Source: Gemmatimonadaceae bacterium | GTDB taxonomy: Bacteria > Gemmatimonadota > Gemmatimonadetes > Gemmatimonadales > Gemmatimonadaceae | Reading direction: 5' to 3' | Length of the DNA: 10,404 nucleotides | NCBI GenBank assembly: GCA_013820975.1 | Contig: JACDHQ010000029.1 | Span: 1-10,404, forward strand | Shown here: positions 1 through 6,946 of the stretch, piece by piece | Layout of the letters: every line of letters starts with the position of its first letter | Position numbering within the stretch: the stretch's first letter is position 1 | Program-made: the position numbers and the translations under genes | The notes under the pieces: generated by a model | Database searches by the model: none | Seen by the model: only the letters and a program-made list of their open reading frames with translations | What the model was told of the DNA's origin: nothing

Positions 1-98
1 CTTTACGACCTGTTTTCCCCGAGCCGGCAGCTATCCGCTGAAAATGGAACGACTTGGACGGTCGTCGATCGCAGGCCAGACGGGCGACCATGGAAATT

Positions 99-115
99 CC
101 GGTCACCTTGACCGG
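99..115 (-). terminator. possible terminator hairpin or operator downstream of the operon
   Basis: CCGGTCA (99-105) and TGACCGG (109-115) form a perfect 7-bp stem with a 3-nt loop. On the minus strand the stem is followed by AATTTCC, a poor T-tract. It lies about 260 nt beyond the last operon gene and could end that transcript, but a protein-binding palindrome is equally possible. Confidence 0.3.
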
Positions 116-294
116 CGTTGTGCCTTCCCATGATCCGGCTCGCCGCAGCCCCGGCGTACACGGATCACGCCCTGCGCGGCCGGCCACACATCCGGGTGAG
201 GGTTCTTGCACTCTGCGACGTTTCTCGCAGACAGCCACGTCGCAGGCGGCTTCGGCCAGCGGGGCGACGGGACTCGCGGGGGGCGACGGGATTC

Positions 295-373
295 GCGCGC
301 CGACTCCGCGCCGCCAGCCTCGCCGCCAGCCGCGCCGCCAGCCGCGCCGCCAGCCTCCCCGAGATCGGCGCGC
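295..373 (-). repeat. long-range inverted repeat abutting the operon's last stop
   Basis: The 9-bp arm GCGCGCCGA (295-303) is exactly complementary to TCGGCGCGC (365-373), and the second arm touches the stop codon at 374-376. In the operon mRNA this would fold immediately after translation ends and enclose the four 12-nt repeats in a 61-nt loop. It has no T-run, so it is not a textbook terminator; it could act as a 3' barrier to exonucleases. Confidence 0.5.
309..356. repeat. four 12-bp tandem repeats downstream of the fibre operon
   Basis: Four consecutive copies of CGCCGCCAGCC followed by T, G, G, T start at 309, 321, 333 and 345. They lie between the arms of the inverted repeat at 295-303 and 365-373, just past the stop of the last operon gene. 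On the operon strand they read as GGCTGGCGGCG units. No convincing protein covers them. Confidence 0.85.
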
Positions 374-952
374 TCAGTACAGGACGAGCGACAGCGCCGT
401 GATCAGCGAATAGGACCCGGGCGTGTCGAACGTGTACGACCACACCGACCGCAGGTAGAGCGGCACGTTGCGCGCGCCGACTGCAGGCTGGTTCGTGAGC
501 ACGTTGATGCTGGCGGCCTGCGAGTTCGGGATCGCCAAGTACCCGGCGCCGAACGTCGGCGACGCGAGGAGCTCGCTGGCCGGCTTGGTCGCCGCCGCCG
601 CGATCCCCGCGCCAGGCGTGCTCGTCCCCGTCCAGAACCCCGAACCGCCCCCTTGGTTGTTGCGCAGCCGCAGGTCCCAGGGAACGTTCGCCGACACCGT
701 CAGGGCGACCGCGGACGACTCGTTCACGTACTGCACGTCGAACCCGTTGAACGACGGAGCGGTGAGCCCGGCGTTATTGGTCGCGATCGTGAGCCGGCCC
801 AGCCGGGGGAGCGCGAGGGGTGCCATCGCGACGGCCACAGTGCAGGTACGCAGGGATTGCGTTGCGCCCTGCGCAGTGCAGGTACCCTGCGCGCCGACCG
901 GCGCCGCCAGGAGGACGGCCAACATACAGAGGATGAGTGCGCGCGATGTCAT
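374..952 (-). CDS. divergent pilin-like protein, last gene of the operon
   Basis: This 192-aa protein has a signal peptide ending near residue 21 (VGA|QG) and an N-terminal cysteine pair, C25 and C37. It keeps the family landmarks in altered form: RLTIATNNAGLTAP (53-66) matches the RL-x-T-x-S region of the other three, VSANVPWDL (86-94) matches aN-x-PW-x-L, TKPASELL (122-129) matches KPA-x-DL, and RSVWSYTFDTPGSYSL (168-183) matches the C-terminal R-x2-W-x-Y-x2-D-x-PG-x-Y motif. It ends in SLVLY instead of TLTA[N/S]. It overlaps the lipoprotein stop by 4 nt (ATGA). Separated from the other three paralogues by the assembly genes and last in the operon, it is a plausible tip or adhesin-type subunit, as in many chaperone-usher operons; this is inference. 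It contains a Gly/Asn-rich stretch at 98-107. Confidence 0.82.
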   Translation of the reverse strand: MTSRALILCMLAVLLAAPVGAQGTCTAQGATQSLRTCTVAVAMAPLALPRLGRLTIATNNAGLTAPSFNGFDVQYVNESSAVALTVSANVPWDLRLRNNQGGGSGFWTGTSTPGAGIAAAATKPASELLASPTFGAGYLAIPNSQAASINVLTNQPAVGARNVPLYLRSVWSYTFDTPGSYSLITALSLVLY

Positions 953-1380
953 GGCAGGGTGCGGACCGCGCGGAAGCTTCCCGAGCGTAGCCCGTCGGAG
1001 GTGGTCCAGTTGCCGCGAAGCGTATCCCCGGCAATGGTGCCGACGTGACGAAGGGTCGCCGCGTCGAGTGCAACATCCATGTCGATAATGCCGTTGCTGT
1101 ACACGGTGCCACCGACGACACCCGCGATGGACCGCACGGTGCCGCGGGCGTTCTGCTCGTTCACGGTGATGCTTCCGCCAAACGTCGCGCCCGATCGCGT
1201 CGTCACTGCCAGGGCCCCGTCGTATGTCACCTGCTCCCCGGTCGTCTGCTCGCCCGAATACCGCCAGCTCCCCCGCAGGTCCACGGAGGCATCACCAGCA
1301 TCGGTCATGCTGCCGCAGGCTGCGGCCACGCCCAGCACCGCCGCCACCATCACGCACCTGAACGGGATGGCGAAGTTCAC
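949..1380 (-). CDS. small lipoprotein of the fibre operon
   Basis: This 143-aa protein has a lipoprotein signal: a hydrophobic stretch followed by AAAC with C22 as the lipidation site, then GS, so sorting to the outer membrane is expected. The mature part is a beta-rich sequence beginning VDLRGSWRYSGEQTTGEQVTY (33-53), with repeated Gly-x-hydrophobic strands and a closing LRGNWTTSDGLRSGSFRAVR region. The GSW start and strand pattern recall small calycin-like or eight-stranded barrel folds, which is only a visual impression. The start is GTG, sharing four bases with the stop of the barrel gene (GTGA). Its own stop shares four bases with the next ATG (ATGA). Translational coupling with the barrel protein suggests a partner at the outer membrane, for example an assembly or stability factor similar in role to a pilotin. 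No family is recognised. The gene is secure; the role is speculative. Confidence 0.78.
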   Translation of the reverse strand: MNFAIPFRCVMVAAVLGVAAACGSMTDAGDASVDLRGSWRYSGEQTTGEQVTYDGALAVTTRSGATFGGSITVNEQNARGTVRSIAGVVGGTVYSNGIIDMDVALDAATLRHVGTIAGDTLRGNWTTSDGLRSGSFRAVRTLP

Positions 1381-4256
1381 GGGGACACCGGGCTGGGAAG
1401 CGTTGGCGTTGCGGTCATCGCCGGGCCCGGCGTGACGGGTGACGGGTCCCGCGCAGGCGCCGGCGATGCCGGTGCGCTCTCGGTGCCCCGAAACATGCGC
1501 ACGCGCCGCGTCGCCAGCTCCACGTGCAATGTCCGCGCTTCGCGATCCGCCCCCACGCGGAACGGCGGCGGCAGGTCGCGCACCGTCAGCGACGTCCCTA
1601 CCCCGCTCGGATCGACCTCCAACGTGTAGAGGCCAGGCGGCAGCGATGGCAGGCTGTGCGTGGATCCCGAGCTGTCGGGAATCCCGAGCCAGGCGCGGCC
1701 CAGCGAGTCCCGCGCGATCACCAGCACGCTGCGCAGCGACAGCTCGCCGGAGGCGCCGAGGTCGTCGCGGCTCACCGAGAACCGCACCCGCACGTGGGTC
1801 GTAGGGACGATGGCGATGTCTCGCACCCGGCGCGCGGAGTCCCCCGACGCCGGCGTCCCGGTCTCCACCCAGCCGGCCGGCAATGACCGCGGATCCACCT
1901 GGATCCGCCCGGTCCCGGGCGACTTCGGCGGCGGCAGGCGGAACCGCCCCTCCCCATCCGTCGAGACCACATCATCCCCGCGGCGCACCATGATCCCCGC
2001 CGCGCCCTCCTCCCCCGGCCCCCGCCGCCCGTCTCCATCGGTATCGCGGAAGACGACGCCGCGGCGCTGGCCGGGTTGGAGGAACCCGGGAAGACCGAGC
2101 TGCGTCCGCCGGTCGAGGCGGATGGACGTGGACCACCCGCCACCGCCCGGGAGCGCTACCAGCGGATTGCGGTCGGCGGCGAGCGTGAGGTTGAAGCCCA
2201 ACGGAAGCTCCGCGGCGACATCGCCGCGAAGCTGGAGCGCTCCTGGCCGATCGCCGTGCCAGCCCATGCGCTGCATCGAGCCGGTCGCGAGCAGCCGTCG
2301 CCCGCCCGGGAGGTACACCGGCACCCGGTCGATCCGCAGCAGAATGTTGTTCTCCTGCGGAAAGGGCGACGCATTCGTCAGGTCGCGCGTCATGTCGGCG
2401 ATGGCCGAGATGGATCCGAACTGCGCGGTCGCGTAGGTCAACCCGGCATGCACGTGCGCACGAAAGGTCTCGACGGTCGCCGTGCCGGTAGCATCGGTGC
2501 GGGCGTCGCGGGTTGCCCGTGACCCGCCGCCACCAGTGACGAGCGACACGCCACCCAGCTGCCAACCCGTCTGGGCGCGGGCGCGGACTTCCGCCTGGCC
2601 AAAGTCGAGTGACCCCGTTCGCGACCGCTGCATCGTCGAGCTCAGGTCCGAGGCGACGAAGATCTCGTCGGACAGCTGCATCCTCGGCACGATCGACCAC
2701 CCCTGGCTGCTCGTCGACCGGCTCAGTCCATCGTCATCGGCGTTGCGCCACGCAAAGGCTCCTGCGGTGAATCGCGGGGAAATGCGATGGCTCACCGAAC
2801 CCTGCATCCCGCTGGTCCCCAGTGCGAACGCCCGTGAGCCACCCGGTGCCGTCATCGCGCGCAGGTCCACGCGCGTGAACTGCTCCGTCAGCGTGTACTT
2901 GCCGAGCAGGCCGAGCCCCTCGCCGCTGCGATGGCGGCGCCAGGCCATCTCCCCGGTCACGTCGCCCCCGCGATAGGCCGACGGCACGATCACCCCGGCT
3001 CCCACGACGTCCAGCTGGCGCCCGAACAATCCGCCCTCGTCCAGCTGCGCCGCGGTGCCCGTGAGCCATACCCGGCCGATGTCCTGCTCAAGTCGTCCGC
3101 CGGCAAGTCGCCCGCGTCGCGCCCCTTCGCCGCCGCGCGCCACCGCCGTGGCGCCGAACACCCGCGCACTCCGCCGGTCGCCGTCGTAGGTGAGCCCCAC
3201 ACCGCGACCGCCGGCGCTCATGCCCGTGATGTCGGAGAAGTTGCCGCCGACCCCGCCCAACGTGCCGCGATACTGGCGGTTGAAGAGCGAGACATTGGGC
3301 GGCTGCGGAAAGTGGCCGAGCGTCGAGAGCCGGTAGCGCTGCGTCGCATCGAGGGTCGTCGCCTGGCTGACATCGGCGGTGATGCCGACATCCCCGGCGA
3401 TCGTGCCGTGCAGCCCCAGCGCGGTGAGCACCGTGCGCCCGCCCCCGGCGCCGGTCGCGGTGAGCACGCTGGTCGTGAGCACGGGCCCCGCGCCGTTCGC
3501 GCGATCGCGCGGCGTGATGACGTCGACGAACGCGTTGTCGGCCGCCACCTCCGTGCCGCCGACGTGCCCTCGCAGGCGCACGGTGTAGCTGCCCGTCCCC
3601 GCCGTCCTGGCAACGACCACCTGCGCTGTCTCGTCGACCGACGTGCCGGGCGGGACGACGATGGCAATCGAATCGCGCCCGCCGTTGACGCTCCACCCAT
3701 ACGGCAGGCCGATGCTCACGACGGCCGTATCCACGACGTTACCCAGATTGCTCACCCGGTAGGCGATCGGCAGCGTCTCGCCGGGCCGCGCCCCGCGAGC
3801 GGATTGCAGCACGCCGACGGAGATCGCGGTGACTGCGGCGACGCGAGCCTCCACGGTGGTCGAGGCAGCAAGCCCATCGGCGGTGACGAAGTCGACGCGG
3901 GCGACGGCGAAGCTTCCGGCCAGCGCGCGCGACGGGATCGCGAACGAGACGCCCACGCCGCGATCCCGCTCGCCGGCGGGGAGGGACCCGGCCAGCTGGC
4001 GGGTTACCAGCGGTGCATCGCCAGCCGGGACGATCGTGTAGCGTACGGCGACGGAATCAGGAACGCCTCGCGGCACGGGCGCCCGGACGAACTGCACGGT
4101 CCTCGGCGCACCGGTGGCGGATACGGTCAGCGCGAGCGTGCTGTCGGGTGTCGCAGGCACGGCGGCGAAGCCCGGCGCAAGCTGCGCCCGCGGCGGCGCC
4201 TGCGCGCCGGCCCCGGTTGCAATGACGATAGCGGCAACCGCCGCCGCACCACGCAT
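1377..4256 (-). CDS. large outer-membrane barrel protein, proposed usher-like pore
   Basis: This 959-aa protein is the best candidate for the outer-membrane translocation or anchoring component. Residues 1-20 are a signal peptide (AGAQA|PP). Residues 25-135 look like a beta-sandwich. Residues 140-250 resemble a CARDB/NEW3-type domain (IAYRVSNLGNVVDTA, 163-177). Residues about 258-727 are alternating, Gly- and aromatic-containing strands typical of a barrel, including RYRGTLGGVGGNFSDITG near 329-345 and a GRGVGLTY strand near 350. Residues 733-795 form an SdrD-B/CnaB-like module with VVFRDTDGDGRRGPGEEG and VSTDGEGRFRLP. Residues 808-918 look like a second small beta module. Residues 925-959 are a Pro/Ala/Ser/Thr tail. 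Typical ushers have about 800-880 residues, a plug domain and two C-terminal domains; I could not identify a PapC-like plug. Its last bases overlap the lipoprotein start (GTGA). Outer-membrane location is likely; an usher role rests on the neighbouring chaperone and subunits. Confidence 0.8.
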   Translation of the reverse strand: MRGAAAVAAIVIATGAGAQAPPRAQLAPGFAAVPATPDSTLALTVSATGAPRTVQFVRAPVPRGVPDSVAVRYTIVPAGDAPLVTRQLAGSLPAGERDRGVGVSFAIPSRALAGSFAVARVDFVTADGLAASTTVEARVAAVTAISVGVLQSARGARPGETLPIAYRVSNLGNVVDTAVVSIGLPYGWSVNGGRDSIAIVVPPGTSVDETAQVVVARTAGTGSYTVRLRGHVGGTEVAADNAFVDVITPRDRANGAGPVLTTSVLTATGAGGGRTVLTALGLHGTIAGDVGITADVSQATTLDATQRYRLSTLGHFPQPPNVSLFNRQYRGTLGGVGGNFSDITGMSAGGRGVGLTYDGDRRSARVFGATAVARGGEGARRGRLAGGRLEQDIGRVWLTGTAAQLDEGGLFGRQLDVVGAGVIVPSAYRGGDVTGEMAWRRHRSGEGLGLLGKYTLTEQFTRVDLRAMTAPGGSRAFALGTSGMQGSVSHRISPRFTAGAFAWRNADDDGLSRSTSSQGWSIVPRMQLSDEIFVASDLSSTMQRSRTGSLDFGQAEVRARAQTGWQLGGVSLVTGGGGSRATRDARTDATGTATVETFRAHVHAGLTYATAQFGSISAIADMTRDLTNASPFPQENNILLRIDRVPVYLPGGRRLLATGSMQRMGWHGDRPGALQLRGDVAAELPLGFNLTLAADRNPLVALPGGGGWSTSIRLDRRTQLGLPGFLQPGQRRGVVFRDTDGDGRRGPGEEGAAGIMVRRGDDVVSTDGEGRFRLPPPKSPGTGRIQVDPRSLPAGWVETGTPASGDSARRVRDIAIVPTTHVRVRFSVSRDDLGASGELSLRSVLVIARDSLGRAWLGIPDSSGSTHSLPSLPPGLYTLEVDPSGVGTSLTVRDLPPPFRVGADREARTLHVELATRRVRMFRGTESAPASPAPARDPSPVTPGPAMTATPTLPSPVSP

Positions 4257-4269
4257 GCTGCCACCACCC

Positions 4270-4758
4270 CTAGTTCATCGTGACGAGCACGTTCGGCATC
4301 GTCAGCGTGCTGTTGCCCGTGTCCGTGGCCCAGGCGAGCACGAGCCGAAAGTGGATCGTCTGGTTGACGATGACCGTGCCGTTGCCGCTACCGGTGCCCT
4401 GCACCACGAATGCCTTTACCTGGGTCAGTGAGTTCCATCCCGTGGTGGCTGAGCACCCCGCCGGGTTGGTGGTCCACTCGAAGTCGGAGAGCTTGTTCAG
4501 CGCACCGCCGGTGATGGGACCATCGGTACTGACGTACACGAAGTCCGTGCGTGGGTCATTGGGCCGCGGGGTGATGACCGTGACCGTCGCGACGAGCGTC
4601 CCCGCGCAGATGTAGCCGGCCGTGTAGTTGGCGATCGTCGCCGGCGACGGGAGGTTGAGCCCCCCACTCACGGTGAGCTGGGACGCCTGCGCGTCTGCCC
4701 GCATGCCTGCAAGCGCCAGCAGCGTGACGACGATCGCCGCTCCCCACACGCGTGGCAT
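4270..4758 (-). CDS. small secreted two-cysteine protein, possible minor subunit
   Basis: This 162-aa protein has a clear signal peptide (MPRVW start, hydrophobic core, cleavage near ADA|Q at residue 23). The mature part is a beta-type, Thr/Val/Asn-rich domain with two cysteines, C51 and C102, probably a disulfide. It lacks the aN-x-PW-x-L, KPA-x-DL and PG-x-Y motifs of the four paralogous pilin-like proteins, so it is a different family. I do not recognise it by name. The position between chaperone and barrel protein (5 nt after the chaperone stop, 13 nt before the barrel start) is where chaperone-usher operons often hold a minor subunit or adaptor. The ATG at 4758 is supported by the signal peptide; the reading frame open further upstream is the overlap with the chaperone gene on the same strand. 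The C-terminus ends in a beta-like LTMPNVLVTMN stretch. The function is inferred from context only. Confidence 0.8.
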   Translation of the reverse strand: MPRVWGAAIVVTLLALAGMRADAQASQLTVSGGLNLPSPATIANYTAGYICAGTLVATVTVITPRPNDPRTDFVYVSTDGPITGGALNKLSDFEWTTNPAGCSATTGWNSLTQVKAFVVQGTGSGNGTVIVNQTIHFRLVLAWATDTGNSTLTMPNVLVTMN

Positions 4759-4763
4759 CGGGC

Positions 4764-5639
4764 TCAGGGCCGGGTGAACTCGACCTGTCCGCCGGCGATC
4801 TCCGGCCCGCCGAAATCGATCAGCGCGATCGCCACATGGCGGCCGGAGGCAAGCCCGGGCATCGGGATGCGAATCTTCCGCACCGCGCCCGGCAGCACCG
4901 GGAACTCCGGAATGGGGATCGTCGCCACGAGGGTGTTGTCGTCGCGCCGGATCTCGACCGTGCCGGTCGGGCGCACCTGGATGCCACCAAGATTCCGGAA
5001 GTTCAGCACGAAATCCTTGCGACTCGTGTCCGGGCGTGCGGCCTGCGCCACCCGCATCTCCTCTGCGGTGAGCGCATGCTGGTCGAGGTACATCGCCTCG
5101 ATCTCGCCATCGCGGCGGTTCGCCACGGGAGGCTCGAGGTAGTACTTCACGCCGGGGCGCAGGACCGCCTGGACCGTCCGTCCCTGGACCTGCTGCAGGT
5201 CGGCGGCCTCGATGAAGACGACGCCCCAGCACGACGCGGTGATGCTGTCCGCACCCTGAACGGTGACGCGGACTGCCTGCTGCGTTCCCGGCTCGAGCCG
5301 CATCGCGGCTGGAAAGGCCTGGACCATCTGGCCGCAGGACTCCTTCACCGTGCCGAGCGGGAAGAAGCGGTTGCCGCCGGTACTGTCGCGGTCCCAGTCG
5401 GCGGTGTAGACGCTCGCCTGCATCGGCCGCGTTCCTTCGTTCGTCACCGTGATGATCGCGGTCGTGCGGTCGGGCGCCCCGGGGGTGAGAAACAGCTCGA
5501 CCCGGTCGACCGAGATCTGCGCCGTCGCGTACTGCGGCAGCGTGGCCGTGGCGACGGCCACGACGAGGAGCGGGACGAGCGCACGCCAGGCGCGCGCCGT
5601 CGGGAGGCGCCCAGGGGCGCCGGAGGTGTCATCACGCAC
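4764..5639 (-). CDS. PapD-like periplasmic fimbrial chaperone
   Basis: This 291-aa protein is a likely periplasmic chaperone that would stabilise the neighbouring subunits and deliver them to the outer membrane. The N-terminus is a long signal peptide ending ATA|QI (residue 40). Domain 1 starts with ISVDRVELFLTPG (42-54), which aligns with the PapD-type first strand, then ITVTNEG (63-69), a short loop, and MRLEPGTQQAVRV (113-125), the classical LxPG-x-R signature. CWGVVFIEA (137-145) corresponds to the SLFW-NV strand of family members. VKYYLEP (164-170) aligns with the PapD IKLFYRP segment, so K165 probably matches the subunit-anchoring lysine. The usual anchoring arginine (PapD Arg8) seems to be Glu48. 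Domain 2 runs from about 175 to the end. C102 and C137 could form a disulfide. The start is a GTG 2 nt after the preceding stop; no in-frame ATG fits before the signal peptide. Family assignment is fairly sure; detailed alignment is by eye. Confidence 0.82.
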   Translation of the reverse strand: MRDDTSGAPGRLPTARAWRALVPLLVVAVATATLPQYATAQISVDRVELFLTPGAPDRTTAIITVTNEGTRPMQASVYTADWDRDSTGGNRFFPLGTVKESCGQMVQAFPAAMRLEPGTQQAVRVTVQGADSITASCWGVVFIEAADLQQVQGRTVQAVLRPGVKYYLEPPVANRRDGEIEAMYLDQHALTAEEMRVAQAARPDTSRKDFVLNFRNLGGIQVRPTGTVEIRRDDNTLVATIPIPEFPVLPGAVRKIRIPMPGLASGRHVAIALIDFGGPEIAGGQVEFTRP

Positions 5640-5641
5640 GG

Positions 5642-6226
5642 CTACGATCCAGTGAGTGTGAAGGTGATGTGCAGCCCGTAGTGCCCGGGAACGTCGAGTG
5701 AGTAGACCCACCGTGTCCGGAAGTACACCACATGTTCCGTGAATGACCCTCCCGCGGCGCTGGAAGCAACATCTGCGGCCGCGGTGGCACCGAGGGGCAC
5801 GAACCCCTGGAGAGCGCTGAGGGACCAGGCCAGGTCGGATGCGGGCTTGCCGCTCGCCCTGGTGATCTGGTACACGGGGTCCGGATCGAACGAGAACTCC
5901 GGGGAGGCGGCCATCATCTTCAGTGCCCAGGGCCGGTTCGCCCGCACGCCAATGGTCGGCCCGGTGGTCAGGGGCAACTGGTCGAGCGAGGTGGCGACGC
6001 GGGCAGAATCGAACTGCGGCTGGGCGGGCGACAGCATCGCCGTCGTCAGGGTGCTGAGGTCGAGCCGGAGGATCGGCGCGACGGTGGCGATGACCACATG
6101 ATCGTGGCTGCACGCCGGAGCGCTGGTGGGCGCGTTGGCTTCACATGACACCTGCGCGCCGCCCACCGCCGGGTGCCAGGCGAGCAGCGCGCCTGCCAGC
6201 ACGAAGGGAGCGACGCGGAGCATCAT
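5642..6226 (-). CDS. pilin-like secreted protein, third paralogue
   Basis: This protein of about 194 aa has the same design as the two genes before it. Its signal peptide ends near residue 24 (VGGA|QVSC), C28 and C39 follow, then RANRPWAL (95-102), GKPASDLAWSL (126-136) and a C-terminal segment with W173, Y175, D178 and PGHY (180-183), ending TLTGS. The open frame extends to an ATG at 6253, but that start would lie inside the strong intergenic hairpin at 6243-6273. The ATG-ATG pair at 6226/6223 gives a normal signal peptide and is preferred. No good ribosome site precedes it, so translation may be weak or coupled. Its stop codon is only 2 nt before the chaperone start, linking subunit and chaperone production. 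It is longer than its paralogues in the middle region and richer in His and Met. Confidence 0.82.
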   Translation of the reverse strand: MMLRVAPFVLAGALLAWHPAVGGAQVSCEANAPTSAPACSHDHVVIATVAPILRLDLSTLTTAMLSPAQPQFDSARVATSLDQLPLTTGPTIGVRANRPWALKMMAASPEFSFDPDPVYQITRASGKPASDLAWSLSALQGFVPLGATAAADVASSAAGGSFTEHVVYFRTRWVYSLDVPGHYGLHITFTLTGS

Positions 6227-6242
6227 GAGGGGCCGGTGGGCA

Positions 6243-6273
6243 CCCCGCCGCACACAAGGTGTGCACGGCGGGG
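6243..6273 (-). promoter_or_regulatory. strong intercistronic hairpin between pilins 2 and 3
   Basis: CCCCGCCGCACAC (6243-6255) pairs with GTGTG (6259-6263) and CGGCGGGG (6266-6273), a 13-bp stem with a 3-nt loop and a 2-nt bulge. It lies between the stop of pilin 2 (6284) and the chosen start of pilin 3 (6226), with no T-run after it. Likely roles are partial termination, mRNA processing or 3'-end protection of the upstream messages. Confidence 0.6.
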
Positions 6274-6283
6274 TCCCGCCAGG

Positions 6284-6880
6284 TCAGTTGGCGGTGAGCG
6301 TGTAGCGGACGACCACCTCATAGTCGCCGGGGATGTCCGTGTCGTACTTCCACGCCGTCCGGTACGAGACCGTCAGGTCGTTCGATGTCGATGCGAGCCG
6401 GGAGAGCGTGGCTCCCGCGGCAGCGGCATCGAGCTGGACGCCCCCGGCGGCCGTCAGCGGCGTGAACGTGGTGGCATCGAGGCTCCACGCGATGTCGCCC
6501 ACATCCTTGCCGGTATGGGTGAGCGGGACGACGTCCCAGGTTGCCGCCGGCGAGTCGATGTCGAGGATCCACGTCTGGTTGGCCCGGACCTCGAGGGTGA
6601 TGCTGCCAACGCCTTCGGTCGCGTGCCAGTCATTGGCGCTGGCCGCCGCGGCGGTCGCGTCGAACGCGTCGGAGGTGATGGCACTCAAGGCCGTCGTGGC
6701 GGACGACAGCGTGAGGCGCAGCAGCGACGGCGCGGTCGCACTCGCGGTGTTCGTGAGGTTACAGGTTGCCGGCGGGCCGCCGATGGCATCGCAGCTGACC
6801 TGGGCCTGCGCGGTGGTGGCCATCGCGGTCATCGCGCCGAGCGCGAGGGCAACGCGAAGGGTGGACTTGATGGAAGACAT
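6284..6880 (-). CDS. pilin-like secreted protein, second paralogue
   Basis: This 198-aa secreted protein is paralogous to its neighbours on both sides. The open frame reaches further upstream to 6955, but the ATG at 6880 is chosen because AGGAGA lies 5 nt before it and because the signal peptide (ATTAQA|QVSC, cleavage near residue 26) then begins normally with Met-Ser-Ser-Ile-Lys. The mature part carries C30 and C40, the segment RANQTWIL (99-106), GKDVGDIAWSL (124-134), and the C-terminal motif with W177, Y179 and PGDY (184-187), ending in YTLTAN as in the first paralogue. Its Shine-Dalgarno is the best in the operon, consistent with strong independent translation. It sits 83 nt after the first pilin gene, and the gap holds a hairpin. 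A structural subunit of an exported fibre is the best reading. The exact order or stoichiometry in the fibre cannot be seen. Confidence 0.85.
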   Translation of the reverse strand: MSSIKSTLRVALALGAMTAMATTAQAQVSCDAIGGPPATCNLTNTASATAPSLLRLTLSSATTALSAITSDAFDATAAAASANDWHATEGVGSITLEVRANQTWILDIDSPAATWDVVPLTHTGKDVGDIAWSLDATTFTPLTAAGGVQLDAAAAGATLSRLASTSNDLTVSYRTAWKYDTDIPGDYEVVVRYTLTAN

Positions 6881-6946
6881 GTTGTTCTCCTGAAAGTTTG
6901 GTCGGGCGAGGGAAGACATCGGGAAGGAAGAGCACTGCAAGCCAGC

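Larger units (their letters stand above)
1..373. other. non-coding stretch after the fibre operon
   Basis: No convincing gene is visible. The open frames here are short, low in complexity and lack ribosome sites. Besides the tandem repeat, the inverted repeat and the 7-bp hairpin, there is a near-perfect 17-bp direct repeat (GGGCGACGGG start, at 262-278 and 281-297, one mismatch). Confidence 0.6.

Noticed and set aside
309..356. CRISPR-like array
   Set aside because: Units are contiguous 12-mers with no unique spacers and no cas genes nearby.
309..356. Recombination hotspot (Chi-like) cluster from the GCTGGCGG core
   Set aside because: The octamer differs from the E. coli Chi site and Chi sites are lineage-specific; tandem placement is explained by simple repeat expansion.
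54..413. Plus-strand frame of about 120 codons beginning near 54
   Set aside because: It is low-complexity Arg/Pro/Ala sequence made by the tandem repeats, has no ribosome site and starts at a rare codon; it overlaps the end of the last operon gene on the other strand.
2931..4283. 450-codon plus-strand frame opposite the barrel gene
   Set aside because: Its Arg/His/Gly/Ala-rich composition is typical of the antisense of a GC-rich gene. The minus-strand product has a signal peptide and recognisable modules.
4764..6113. Longer 449-residue version of the chaperone
   Set aside because: The extra N-terminal part overlaps the third pilin gene in another frame and is Arg/Ala/Pro-rich. The GTG at 5639 gives a signal peptide at once.
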